Origin: UBA2421 sp002343075
Lineage (GTDB): Bacteria; Planctomycetota; Phycisphaerae; Tepidisphaerales; Tepidisphaeraceae
Assembly (NCBI GenBank): GCA_937982565.1
Contig: CALJLN010000045.1
Coordinates: forward strand, 62,001-126,000
Length of the DNA: 64,000 nt
Direction of reading: 5' to 3'
Numbering within the stretch: position 1 is the stretch's first letter; each line of letters begins with the position of its first letter. Positions 50,262-60,193 of this stretch are shown piece after piece. The notes below the pieces were generated by a model. That model was not told the origin of the DNA. It searched no databases and was given only the letters and a program-made list of their open reading frames with translations. Made by a program: the position numbers and the translations under genes.

Positions 50262-50891
50262 CTAAGTCCTGCTCGGTTTCATCGGCGTGTGCGACTTCTG
50301 TGAGCCGAGGATGACGCCGAGCACTACCGTCAGCATCCCCGCCCCGAATAGATACAGCCCCCACTTGGGATGATGAAACAACTGGCTGAGCTTCCCGCCG
50401 ATGGGTCGATACTCCGGCATGGGCGGCGGTGGGGGGAGGGTGACTAGCTCAAAGGGGCTGATGTCAGGAGTTGACGGGCGGCCGGGCAGTTCGAGCACGC
50501 TGGTGCCCTCGCGCACCATGTTCAACTGCCGCTGCGCCAATCGCTCGGACAGGCCGGGGTCGCTGGCGAGCCGAGACAGAAATGCGTCGTTGAGGCTGAT
50601 CTGCCGATCGATATGGGCAAGCTCGGCGGCCAGTTTTTCACGCTCCCAGACCAGGCGCCGGTTCCCATCGGCCGCGGGGATCACCCGTGCCATCGCAATG
50701 ATGCCGATACCCAGGCAAATCAGCGGAATCGTCCAGGCGCTGCCGTTGGGCGCGGGTTTGCCATCCGGCTCGGGCGCATCGAGCACCGACTCGGAAACAG
50801 CGGTGCCGGCACCCGGCTCGGGAATCGGACGGGTGAGGTCTTCCGGCCGCAGTTGCAGCGCGTCTTCAAATGGCGTGGTGGTGTGCGGCAT
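50262..50891 (-). CDS. Small membrane protein with coiled coil, unknown family
   Basis: A 209-residue protein. Residues 52-72 are a membrane helix (AWTIPLICLGIGIIAMARVI), about 78-125 a coiled coil (WEREKLAAELAHIDRQISLN), and residues 185-203 a second helix (WGLYLFGAGMLTVVLGVILG). The N-terminal 50 residues and a Pro-rich linker (VTLPPPPPMPEYRPIG) look disordered. The layout recalls FtsL/FtsB-like septum proteins, but the second helix and length do not fit, so no function is assigned. It is directly upstream of tsaB (two bases) and in the same transcription unit. Confidence 0.6.
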   Translation of the reverse strand: MPHTTTPFEDALQLRPEDLTRPIPEPGAGTAVSESVLDAPEPDGKPAPNGSAWTIPLICLGIGIIAMARVIPAADGNRRLVWEREKLAAELAHIDRQISLNDAFLSRLASDPGLSERLAQRQLNMVREGTSVLELPGRPSTPDISPFELVTLPPPPPMPEYRPIGGKLSQLFHHPKWGLYLFGAGMLTVVLGVILGSQKSHTPMKPSRT

Positions 50892-51015
50892 TTCAATCTA
50901 CAACGTCATTCAGATGCAGTGCAAGGGCCACAATGGGCGCCACGATGCCGGCGTGCCAGCTGTCAGGCTGGCGACCTTTACACAACTCCCAAATCTTCAA
51001 TCGTCGCACGGATTC

Positions 51016-52305
<1,290 letters not shown>

Positions 52306-52347
52306 ATCAAACCTGCCTTTAACAGTTATCGGACGGCCATACGCTAA

Positions 52348-52390
52348 CTCTTGAAGCGTACCTCTTGAAGTGTACCCCTCGAAGTGTACC
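52348..52390 (-). promoter_or_regulatory. Triple direct repeat in the enolase leader
   Basis: On the minus strand three units of about 14-15 bp, GTACRCTTCRAG(A)G, follow each other head to tail, 43-85 bases before the enolase ATG. Period 14-15 bp. Either the binding site of a regulator or an extragenic repeat. Confidence 0.45.
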
Positions 52391-52414
52391 GGGCTTGGTG
52401 GGAATTCAAAGCGT

Positions 52415-55400
52415 TTAGACGATTCGACGACGGCGGTGGGCGAGCAATCCAGTTGCCGCGATGACTAGCGCGCCAGCCGATGGCTCGGGAACGCCCGTAG
52501 CGCGAGTTGTCACGCCGCCGACTATCCCGCCGATCGTCTGTCCGTCGCCCGCAAGCAGATCGACCGTGGGACTCGCGCCGAGCAGGTTTACGCTCTCAAT
52601 AAACGCAGCCGACCGCGCGCTGGCCATGGAGTTTGCCGTGCCCGATGCCGAGAACGACTGGCCATCGACCGCCATCCCCGCAGCACCCAATGCCGAAAGG
52701 GAGACGCCGAAGTATTCAAACTGAGACGAAAGTTCCCCGCCGATGAGATTCTGATCGATATCGAGAATCGTGTCGGCGAGGCTCATTTGCTGCCACGACC
52801 CATCATACGCCCACAGTGACAGCGCAGCCTCAGGCAGGCCGAGGTGTTCTACCATCTGTTCATCATAGCGGACGAGCAGGCGAGTTGAATCGGATTCCAG
52901 GCCCGTGCGGTCAAACTTCCACAGGCCAACAAACACGGCGTCTGCGGGCGCGCCGAGCGCGGTTGTAGCCGAGGGATCGTCGGGCGACAGAAGGGTGAGG
53001 CTTGCGGTACCTGCAGCCTTTACGCCGCTGAAGCCGAGCCGGACGCTGTTCACTAAGTCGGGCACGCGATCATTGGCGCTTTCACCCCAGTTAAAATCGC
53101 CATCGGAGGGCACATGAATCGCCGGGAGCCGAAGCTGGCCGTTGCGCCGGGCATACAGGCCGTGTGCGCCATCGGCTTCATTTTCGATGGTGTTGGTCAC
53201 GCTCGCCACGCTGGACAGATCGAGCACGCGCGAACGGCCATATCCGTCGGCGATCAATCGACCATTGTTGATCAGTGGGCCGCGGAGGTCGATATCGCCC
53301 CAGCCGATCACTTCGCCCTGAGCACTTGGCACGGCGCGGATCACCAGCGGCGTACGCGATTGGGGTGAGCCTTCGCTAAAATTGGCGCTTTCGCGGGCGT
53401 TGCCAAGTTGAAACACCCCATCGCCATTTAGCCCGACCACGATCGCGCTCTTGGTCACGTCGGCAGCGGCGACGGTGAATGCGCCGGCTGTGGAGTTATT
53501 GTATTGAAGCTGGCCCGATCGCGCGCCGGTCAGCGCACCACTTGCGTTGGTTGCTGGCGCGTCGTTAGATGCGAATGCGTCGAGGCCAGCATCAACCACG
53601 CGATCAAAAATCACCTTGCCTTCAATAGCCAGCAGGCGAGAGTTGGAATTGTCGGAAGTGCCGATGACGATTTTGTTGGTAACCGTTTCGCCGCCGGCTA
53701 GGGTGTAGTGACCATCGCCGCCGAGACCGACGAAGACCTTGTCGGCCTCGAGCCTGCCTCCGGTGTGGCGAACTGTCCCCCGGCTGCCGGGGTTGACCGC
53801 GACACGCACGCCGCCGGTGTCGCCCGAGCCGATGATTCTCGCCTCGCCACCCGACTGAGCATACTCGCCGATGCCGGATACGCCGATGTTAAGTTCGCGC
53901 GCCGTGAGTCTGCCGGATTGCAGGCGATACAGGCCCTGGCTGGGTTGATCCAGTGCAAGCGAAACCGTGTCGGCGGTGTTCAGGCCGCCTTCCTGCGTGA
54001 AGGTCGCTGTGCCACTGACGCCGACGAGCTGCTTCTGAGCAAAAAGCTCGCCTCCGGCAAGATCGTAACTGCCGCGCGAGCCTTCGGCGGCGGCGAGGGT
54101 GAGGCGCTGCGCCTCCACCCGGCCACCGGTCTGAACAAACTCGGCGTCGCCCGCATCGGCGATGGCGAGATGGCGGGTGCGTAGTTCGCCGGAACTGACG
54201 CGGAATGTGCGAATTGCCTGGTTTTGGCTGTCGAGCAGGATGGCGCTGCGATCAAGCCGCCCGCCGTCCAGAGTGAAACTGCCCCTTGCGGCGTTAAACC
54301 GCGCATCAAGTGCCTGCGTACTCGATAGCGCCGGTCCGGCGGTGGCGAACGACTGCGGCGGCAAAGCTGCGTGCGCCGGCTTGCCGACGTTGTTGGCAAC
54401 CGCATGGGTAGACCACGCAACCGGTGCGGCAAACGAAACGGACAAGGGCCGCGCGACGGCGGGGGCGAAATCGGTTGAGGGATAGAGTGCGAAAACCGGC
54501 GCGGCCTGCTGCAACAGCCGGGTCGATCGCCCGCCAAGCTCGCCGGCCGATGCGAAAATCTGTTCCGGGCCTTCCGGCAAGTTTGCGTGGGCGGCGTCAA
54601 TTCCCAGCCGGTCGGCCGCGCGAACGCTGGCGAGCGATTGGGCCGGGGGCTTTGCGCGGAGAATCTGGTCGAGCTTGTTGACCGACGAATCACCAACGCG
54701 AATCGGCGAGCGCAGCCGCTCGATGAACGGCGAGAGCCAGCGCTTGGCATCGAGGAAGTTGCGAAACTCAAACCCGCCGTGACTGATCGTGCGCACCAAC
54801 TGCCCCGCGCCCGCCACCGCAGCAGCACCGATGGCGACGGCGGCGGTGACGGCTTTAATCTTTGCCAGGATCGACGCGCGATGTGCGGCGTTCATTGCGC
54901 CAATCACATTGGTGGCCACATCGGCAGCCACCAGCGCGTGGCCGAACGAATAAGCCGCAGCCGCCGAGGTTGCTTTGCCGGCCAGGGTGTGCTGAATATA
55001 CATCGGCACCAGCGCCCCCAACGCCGCTGTGAGCATGGTTCCACCGACGACGACGCCCTTTTTCTGCAGGTTATCCCCGAGCATTTTGCGCGCCCGGTGA
55101 AGTCGCACGCCAAGTGTGTTGGCCTTGATGCCAAGTTCCTTGCTCATTTCCTCGGGTTTCAACCCGCCGAAATAATGCAGGATCAGCGGCATGCGATATT
55201 TTGCAGGCAGCCGGTCGATTTCATCGCGCAGGATTCCGCGAAGCTCGTCCATGCCGAGGTCGCGAGGGCCGTTGTTGGCTTCCCATCGGCTCACATTCAG
55301 ATCATGGTGCTTCACTTCGCGTGCCGCGCGGCGTTTCTTGCTGCGCTTCATGTCAAGCGACAACCGCTGGGCGACGCGTTGAAGCCACGGGCCAAGATAT

Positions 55401-55711
55401 TGAATCTTTTGAGCGGTTTTAGACCGGACCGCGAGAGTGAGAAAGACGGCCTGTGTGGCGTCTTCGGCTTCGTGGGAATCTCGCGAGACTTGGTAGCACA
55501 CGTTAAAAACCATTCCCGCGTAGCGGCGGACGATTTCTTCAAACGGGGCCTGATCGCCAGTGGCCTCAAAAAGTTCAAGAAGCTCATTGACGCTCTTGGT
55601 CGAAAGCACCGACTCCAGTGCAGCCGGCGCGAACCCCAGCCTTGACGCTTTGCCATTGGCAAAGCCGTTGCCACTCCGTTGAGACCCGCTCCCATTCAAA
55701 CGCAAATCCAA
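52415..55711 (-). CDS. ECF-type sigma factor fused to a repeat domain and PEP-CTERM tail
   Basis: One uninterrupted 1098-residue frame. Residues 57-125 are sigma region 2 (FEEIVRRYAGMVFNVCYQVS; EAEDATQAVFLTLA). Residues 160-213 are region 4 (LRDEIDRLPAKYRMPLILHY; MSKELGIKANTLGVRLHRAR). Hydrophobic segments follow at about 221-240 and 284-304. Residues 470-800 are a repetitive beta-rich, autotransporter-passenger-like region (SGGRLTARELNIGVSG type repeats). A Ser/Ala-rich part follows and the end is VPEPSAG, hydrophobic, RRRR: an exosortase sorting tail. The start is unsure: no in-frame ATG lies before residue 67. TTG 55705 (GGGGAG six bases upstream) or 55711 or GTG 55609 could serve. A cytoplasmic sigma domain joined to an exported, sorted tail is the surprising point. 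Confidence 0.8.
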   Translation of the reverse strand: MDLRLNGSGSQRSGNGFANGKASRLGFAPAALESVLSTKSVNELLELFEATGDQAPFEEIVRRYAGMVFNVCYQVSRDSHEAEDATQAVFLTLAVRSKTAQKIQYLGPWLQRVAQRLSLDMKRSKKRRAAREVKHHDLNVSRWEANNGPRDLGMDELRGILRDEIDRLPAKYRMPLILHYFGGLKPEEMSKELGIKANTLGVRLHRARKMLGDNLQKKGVVVGGTMLTAALGALVPMYIQHTLAGKATSAAAAYSFGHALVAADVATNVIGAMNAAHRASILAKIKAVTAAVAIGAAAVAGAGQLVRTISHGGFEFRNFLDAKRWLSPFIERLRSPIRVGDSSVNKLDQILRAKPPAQSLASVRAADRLGIDAAHANLPEGPEQIFASAGELGGRSTRLLQQAAPVFALYPSTDFAPAVARPLSVSFAAPVAWSTHAVANNVGKPAHAALPPQSFATAGPALSSTQALDARFNAARGSFTLDGGRLDRSAILLDSQNQAIRTFRVSSGELRTRHLAIADAGDAEFVQTGGRVEAQRLTLAAAEGSRGSYDLAGGELFAQKQLVGVSGTATFTQEGGLNTADTVSLALDQPSQGLYRLQSGRLTARELNIGVSGIGEYAQSGGEARIIGSGDTGGVRVAVNPGSRGTVRHTGGRLEADKVFVGLGGDGHYTLAGGETVTNKIVIGTSDNSNSRLLAIEGKVIFDRVVDAGLDAFASNDAPATNASGALTGARSGQLQYNNSTAGAFTVAAADVTKSAIVVGLNGDGVFQLGNARESANFSEGSPQSRTPLVIRAVPSAQGEVIGWGDIDLRGPLINNGRLIADGYGRSRVLDLSSVASVTNTIENEADGAHGLYARRNGQLRLPAIHVPSDGDFNWGESANDRVPDLVNSVRLGFSGVKAAGTASLTLLSPDDPSATTALGAPADAVFVGLWKFDRTGLESDSTRLLVRYDEQMVEHLGLPEAALSLWAYDGSWQQMSLADTILDIDQNLIGGELSSQFEYFGVSLSALGAAGMAVDGQSFSASGTANSMASARSAAFIESVNLLGASPTVDLLAGDGQTIGGIVGGVTTRATGVPEPSAGALVIAATGLLAHRRRRIV

Positions 55712-56128
55712 CTCCCCGGTCGTTGTAAAGACGCCATGTGCTCCTGCGGCATTACAGCGACGGTTAGAAATCCCGGATCACTAAAATTCTGCTGTCAAAC
55801 TCCAGCTATTCTCGCCAATTTATTTCGCGCTTCCAATAGACCAAGCCTGGCGAATGCAGATTCGCAGTCTCCAAACGCGCGGATTACAGGATTGTACACG
55901 GCGGCAACCCCTGGGGTTCAGAACAACGTCGCAAATTCGGCAAAATCAGGAAGAAATTCTCGAAATGTGAAGATAGGCAATTCGGCGAACTGCAGGCCCC
56001 GGCGGTGTCGGCGGACCTGACCCGAATTGCGGGACCGCAACGTGCGATCGCCGCGCCCAAACTGCTTTCAGAACCCCTGAACGTTTGAAGCGGCCCGTGT
56101 TACGACGTAACATCGACCGGACAAGATT
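55712..56128. other. 417-bp divergent intergenic region
   Basis: It lies between the minus-strand sigma fusion and plus-strand sdhB. On the minus strand, ATG 55738 starts a 13-codon frame preceded by AGGAG that ends at TGA 55694, just inside the sigma gene; it could be a leader peptide but has no supporting feature. No clear promoter was assigned for either gene. No repeats were noticed. Confidence 0.3.
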
Positions 56129-56902
56129 ATGATTGCTGCAAACACCCCAGAACGCACGGTAACGATCCGCATTCAGCGCCAGGACGGGCCTGACAAACCC
56201 AGCCGATGGGAGGAGTTCGCCGTCCCGCATCGGGCGAACATGAACATCATCTCGTGCCTGCAATACATCGCCGCCAACCCCATTACCACCGAAGGCAAGG
56301 AAACGACCCCGCCGGTCTGGGATAGCGGGTGCTTGGAAGAGGTGTGCGGGGCCTGCACGATGGTTATCAACGGCAAGGTGCGACAGAGTTGTTCGGCGCT
56401 GGTGGATAAAGTCAGCCCGAACGGAGCTCCCATCGAACTGACGCCGATGACCAAGTTTCCGCTCATTCGCGACCTATGGGTCGATCGCAGCCGCTTTTTT
56501 AACGACCTGAAGAAGGCCAAAGCGTGGGTTCCGATCGACGGTACCTACGATCTTGGGCCCGGCCCGGCGATCAGCCAGGCTACGCAAGAACAGATGTACC
56601 CGCTAACTCGTTGCATGACGTGTGGGTGCTGCCTCGAAGCCTGCCCTCAATACTCTCTCACCAACAACTTCGCCGGTGCCGCGGTCATTAGCCAGGTGCG
56701 GTTGTTTAATGAGCACCCGATCGGCAAGGCCCTGAAAGACGAACGGCTCAAGGTGATGATGGGCCCCGGCGGGGTGAGTGAATGCGGGAAGGCCGGCAAC
56801 TGCGTGGAAGTCTGCCCGAAAGATATTCCGCTGCTTGAAAGCATCGCCGTTGTTCAAAGACAGGCGACTGTTCATGCGGTCAAGAGCTTTTTCGTCAAAT
56901 GA
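56129..56902 (+). CDS. sdhB: Succinate dehydrogenase / fumarate reductase iron-sulfur subunit
   Basis: A 257-residue protein with all three cluster sites: [2Fe-2S] Cys in SGCLEEVCGACTMVINGK with a later Cys in RQSCSAL; [4Fe-4S] in TRCMTCGCCLEACPQYS; and [3Fe-4S]/quinone-proximal Cys in CGKAGNCVEVCPKDIP. It carries electrons from the flavoprotein SdhA to quinone at the inner face of the membrane. It resembles the non-classical (Bacillus/delta-proteobacterial) branch. Neither sdhA nor sdhC is adjacent: upstream is the divergent sigma fusion and downstream a convergent gene. The complex must draw on a distant locus, or a flavoprotein gene was moved away. Confidence 0.93.
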   Translation: MIAANTPERTVTIRIQRQDGPDKPSRWEEFAVPHRANMNIISCLQYIAANPITTEGKETTPPVWDSGCLEEVCGACTMVINGKVRQSCSALVDKVSPNGAPIELTPMTKFPLIRDLWVDRSRFFNDLKKAKAWVPIDGTYDLGPGPAISQATQEQMYPLTRCMTCGCCLEACPQYSLTNNFAGAAVISQVRLFNEHPIGKALKDERLKVMMGPGGVSECGKAGNCVEVCPKDIPLLESIAVVQRQATVHAVKSFFVK

Positions 56903-56923
56903 GCCTCGGTCAGGCAGTGCCGC

Positions 56924-58165
56924 TCAGTTTACCCGAACATTCAGGGTCGCCGGCCGGTCAATCTTAAACGGCAGCTCCACGAGCAGATTGCCCTGCCGCG
57001 TGCGGGCAAACGTTTCGACGAGGCGGCCCTCTAGCGTGACAAGCACGCTGCCATCGGGGAGGCCGGAAATCTCGATGATTGGCCGAGTGAGCGGAAGCGA
57101 TTGCGGCGTCAGCAGCACGTCCACCCGAGGGGCGCTGGCGATGATCTGATATGCCCCGCGCGATTCATTGTAGCCATCATTGTTCGCATCGCCCGGCGAA
57201 CGCCGATCGACCCGGCCCATCGCCTCGGGTACCGCAATCTCCGCTGGCGACTCGTGCGCGCCGGCTCCTTCGCTCTTTGCGCGCGGGGAAAGGGCGCGAA
57301 ACTGGCCATCCCAATAGCTGCGTCCATCATGGTAGATCGTCAGTTCGCCGACTTCGCCGTTGGAGCTAAACCGCGCGCGCAGCGGGCCTGCCTCGTCCAC
57401 TACAAAGCCGCCCGGCCGCGCGAGGACCGTATCGAGCGCCACCCGAAATTTTCCCGGGGAGTTGACCACCACTCCATACCCCCGGCGGTGAATCGACCAC
57501 GGTTCATCCGTTGTGCTCTGGCCGACATAAAAGTGGTCGTTGTCGGTGAGCAGGACGTCGTCGAGCCAGACATCCGATCTGCCATCAATTGCAATCCGCA
57601 GTAGCGCCGGCGATGCGGCGGCGGGGAGCGAGGAGATATCCAGCCACAAGGACACCCACTCGCGCGGCCGAAGCAACATTGATTGCGAGTGCGAGGTGCC
57701 GTCGGCAAGTTCGAGCGTGAGGGTTGCCGAACAGGCCTTGTCCGCCCGTAGTGAACCGCCAAGCAGTGTCCAGTTGGCAGGGAACGCCCGTCCGACGAGC
57801 AGCGACGACAGTTTCACTTCAATCTCCGGCGTGCCCGCTCCGATGCGCAACGATGCCTGCCCCGTCTGCGCCACCGCGGGATCGATCTGCACCTTGCCGC
57901 GGGGGACACGGATGAACGCGTCGTCGGCGGACAGCTCAAAATTCAGCAGCACGCTGTACCGCTGGCCTTTCAAAGTCGGATCGACTTTTGCCACCTGCAT
58001 CGATGGAAGCCTGCTCGCTGTCTCAAAATCGGCGCGCGGCGATTTCGAGCCGGGGGTGCGAGTACAGCCACCCAGCGCAATGACCAGCGATAACGCGATT
58101 AGCGGTGCAGACAGACCGAGATTGAAACCCTTTTGCCGCATGCGAAGTGTCCGAGCCCGACGCAT
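56924..58165 (-). CDS. Lipoprotein with Gal-binding-like domains, unknown function
   Basis: Up to 413 residues with a lipoprotein signal ending LVIALGGC (lipobox, Cys near residue 34). The body has beta-sandwich stretches (VWLDDVLLTDNDHFYVGQST; VVVNSPGKFRVALDTVLARP) and a calcium-loop-like GDANNDGYNESRGAYQI near residue 325. It is the last gene of the sigma / anti-sigma / pseudo-protease unit (42 bp after it), so it may be an envelope protein under that control. Two start codons are possible: ATG 58165, or ATG 58141, which gives a more usual signal peptide. No enzyme motif is seen. Confidence 0.65.
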   Translation of the reverse strand: MRRARTLRMRQKGFNLGLSAPLIALSLVIALGGCTRTPGSKSPRADFETASRLPSMQVAKVDPTLKGQRYSVLLNFELSADDAFIRVPRGKVQIDPAVAQTGQASLRIGAGTPEIEVKLSSLLVGRAFPANWTLLGGSLRADKACSATLTLELADGTSHSQSMLLRPREWVSLWLDISSLPAAASPALLRIAIDGRSDVWLDDVLLTDNDHFYVGQSTTDEPWSIHRRGYGVVVNSPGKFRVALDTVLARPGGFVVDEAGPLRARFSSNGEVGELTIYHDGRSYWDGQFRALSPRAKSEGAGAHESPAEIAVPEAMGRVDRRSPGDANNDGYNESRGAYQIIASAPRVDVLLTPQSLPLTRPIIEISGLPDGSVLVTLEGRLVETFARTRQGNLLVELPFKIDRPATLNVRVN

Positions 58166-58207
58166 GGCAGCATAAGCGCCCCCGATACGGATTCAATCGA
58201 CAAAAGG

Positions 58208-59410
58208 TTATCGGCGTTCCGAATCGCGCGGCTTGAGATTGACGGAGATGTCGAGCGACTGTTGATCGCGCAAGACTCTTAGCACCGTGGGGCCGCGCTT
58301 CTCGGTCATGCTTGCCGCGAAGCTCGGCGGGTCGCCGACGGCTTCGCCGCCGAGCGTCAGAATCAGGTCGCCCTCGCGCAGCCCGGCAGCGTCGGCAGCG
58401 GAGTTGTGAAGCACCTTCATCACCATCACCGCAGGCCTTGTACCGAGCGCGGGGTTCTCCCTGCGGGCCGGGTCGGCCGGGAAGACTTCCCGCAGAAACA
58501 CACCGAGCACCGGCCGCGACGTTGCACCCTGCGTGATGATCTGTGTCACCACGGGTTCACACCGCGCGGCATCAAGGAACTGCCCCTGTCGCAGGAACCC
58601 GGCAACCTCCCCGCGAACATTGATGACGATCCCGCTGTCCTGCTGCGATCCGGTCCACACCGTGAGCCGGCCCGCCTCGCCGGTGATGTTCAGGAACATC
58701 GTCAGTGCCCCATCGGCCGGGCGGCGGCCATTCATGGGCATGGCTCTTTCGCTGCTGGGCCGTTCGAGCTTGAGCACAGTGAGCGCAGTCTGGCGATCAG
58801 AGCCGACAAAAGTCGCCCCGCACACCGTCCCATCGCCGCAGGCGACGGTCAGGGGCTGATCGCCGATGGCTTCGCGTTCAATGTAGTAGGGAAGCAGGAC
58901 GTGTCCGATCGAATCAACAACAACACCGATCGAGCGCGGGCTGACATCGATCACGGCGCGGTCTTCGCCGGTTTCGGTCACCATCTCAAATGCACCATCG
59001 CCACGCGGGACGAGCCGAAATGATCGTTCCGCGGGCTGGGTGGCCGGCTGGCGGGGGGTGATGGTTGCGTCGATGTAGCGCTGGCTTGCCGTCTTTTCGA
59101 GATCGGCGGTGAGCTTGGTGTTGGCGGATTGGTCGAGGGAGAGATCCCATCGCTTGAGCGTGAAATCCTGGCCCATCAGGTTGAGTGCCCACTTCGGCGG
59201 GGGAAGATAAACGCGCACCAGCCCCACGCGGGTCTGCGCGTAGAGTGCTTCAGTTTCCGCGCTCAACTGTTCAAGCAGTGGCGACGCGGAGATCGTCGCG
59301 GCGGGGGCGTCTGCGGGAGCATCTGCGCGGGCAACGGACTGTACAGCGCAGATGACAGCGCAGGTGATGGCGCAGGCAGAGATTGTGAGGCAGATTGGCG
59401 TGCGCCGCAT
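58208..59410 (-). CDS. Inactive HtrA-like PDZ protein
   Basis: A 400-residue exported protein (signal peptide about residues 1-28, ending VARA). Residues about 140-300 follow the trypsin-like fold of HtrA, but the catalytic residues are gone: the TNHHV position reads LLPYYIE, the DLALLK position reads TALTVLK and the GNSGGP position reads SGIVINVRGEVAG. A typical PDZ domain follows (about 318-395; VLHNSAADAAGLREGDLILT). It is likely a peptide-binding sensor or chaperone rather than a protease. The ATG overlaps the stop of the anti-sigma gene (TAATG), so the genes are coupled, as sensors of envelope stress are with their sigma factors. Confidence 0.72.
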   Translation of the reverse strand: MRRTPICLTISACAITCAVICAVQSVARADAPADAPAATISASPLLEQLSAETEALYAQTRVGLVRVYLPPPKWALNLMGQDFTLKRWDLSLDQSANTKLTADLEKTASQRYIDATITPRQPATQPAERSFRLVPRGDGAFEMVTETGEDRAVIDVSPRSIGVVVDSIGHVLLPYYIEREAIGDQPLTVACGDGTVCGATFVGSDRQTALTVLKLERPSSERAMPMNGRRPADGALTMFLNITGEAGRLTVWTGSQQDSGIVINVRGEVAGFLRQGQFLDAARCEPVVTQIITQGATSRPVLGVFLREVFPADPARRENPALGTRPAVMVMKVLHNSAADAAGLREGDLILTLGGEAVGDPPSFAASMTEKRGPTVLRVLRDQQSLDISVNLKPRDSERR

Positions 59411-60102
59411 TAGAAGTCGTCTCCGATGAGTCGCACCCCGTTGGTTTGCACCTGCCGGTGTCTCTGCTGCCATTTCGCCACATCGTTGGTGAACTCGCGG
59501 GCTTCCTGCAAGGTGGAAAACCGGCGGGTCGTGACTACATTTCCAAACTGGTCACTGAGCGCGACATCATACCCGGCCGGGACGACCTGCCCGCCGACGG
59601 GCATCACACCCGCCATCCCCGCTGCGAGTGTGCGTTCGGGGATAAAACCAGTCGGCTGGTCGAGCATGCCCGGGTTCAAGGCTACGGGTTGAGACTGGGA
59701 AACGGGCGATACACCATTGATGGTAGTCCCGCGCAGGCCGTAGCCGGCAATCAATCCCACCGCCAGCACCGCGGCGACGCGCGAAAGCCCGCCGGCCCAT
59801 TGGCTGACCCGCCCGAAGAGCGAAATCCCCGCCGCCGGTGTCGTCGTTTGCGACAGGGCGCGCGATTGCTGATGGAGCGCACCACGCACATACCACTGCA
59901 ACTGCTGCGATTCGGTTTCGGTCGCTTCGAGCGACGCAAACGCCTCGGCACGAAGCGAACGATATTCGCGCATCCGGGCAAGCTCGGCCGACATCCCGTC
60001 GTCGGTCTGCAGGCGAGCTTCAAGGCCGATCGCTTCGGCGTCGGTCAGATCGTTGTCGAGGTAACGATCGAGCAATTCAGTATCACGGTCAGAAAAATTC
60101 AT
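59410..60102 (-). CDS. Anti-sigma factor, membrane-bound, without zinc motif
   Basis: A 230-residue protein. The N-terminal MNFSDRDTELLDRYLDNDLT with DAEAIGLEARLQ is the helical anti-sigma pattern; no Cys or HxxxCxxC is present, so it is a zinc-free type. A membrane helix lies at about residues 110-127 (VAAVLAVGLIAGYGLRG). The part after it (130-230) would be periplasmic. It follows the ECF gene by 91 bp and overlaps the pseudo-protease gene by one base. ATG 60102 is chosen over the longer frame to 60129 because the anti-sigma homology begins there. Confidence 0.75.
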   Translation of the reverse strand: MNFSDRDTELLDRYLDNDLTDAEAIGLEARLQTDDGMSAELARMREYRSLRAEAFASLEATETESQQLQWYVRGALHQQSRALSQTTTPAAGISLFGRVSQWAGGLSRVAAVLAVGLIAGYGLRGTTINGVSPVSQSQPVALNPGMLDQPTGFIPERTLAAGMAGVMPVGGQVVPAGYDVALSDQFGNVVTTRRFSTLQEAREFTNDVAKWQQRHRQVQTNGVRLIGDDF

Positions 60103-60193
60103 TGGCGTCCTCGTTCTCCACTCACACAATCCAGACTCGATCTACCCAAACGGGTGCATTTTCATCAGCAATATCAAGCAATAACATCTGCGG

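Noticed and set aside
54587..55645. 352-codon open frame on the plus strand
   Set aside because: Antisense to the sigma region of the fusion gene, where sigma regions 2 and 4 are clear on the other strand.
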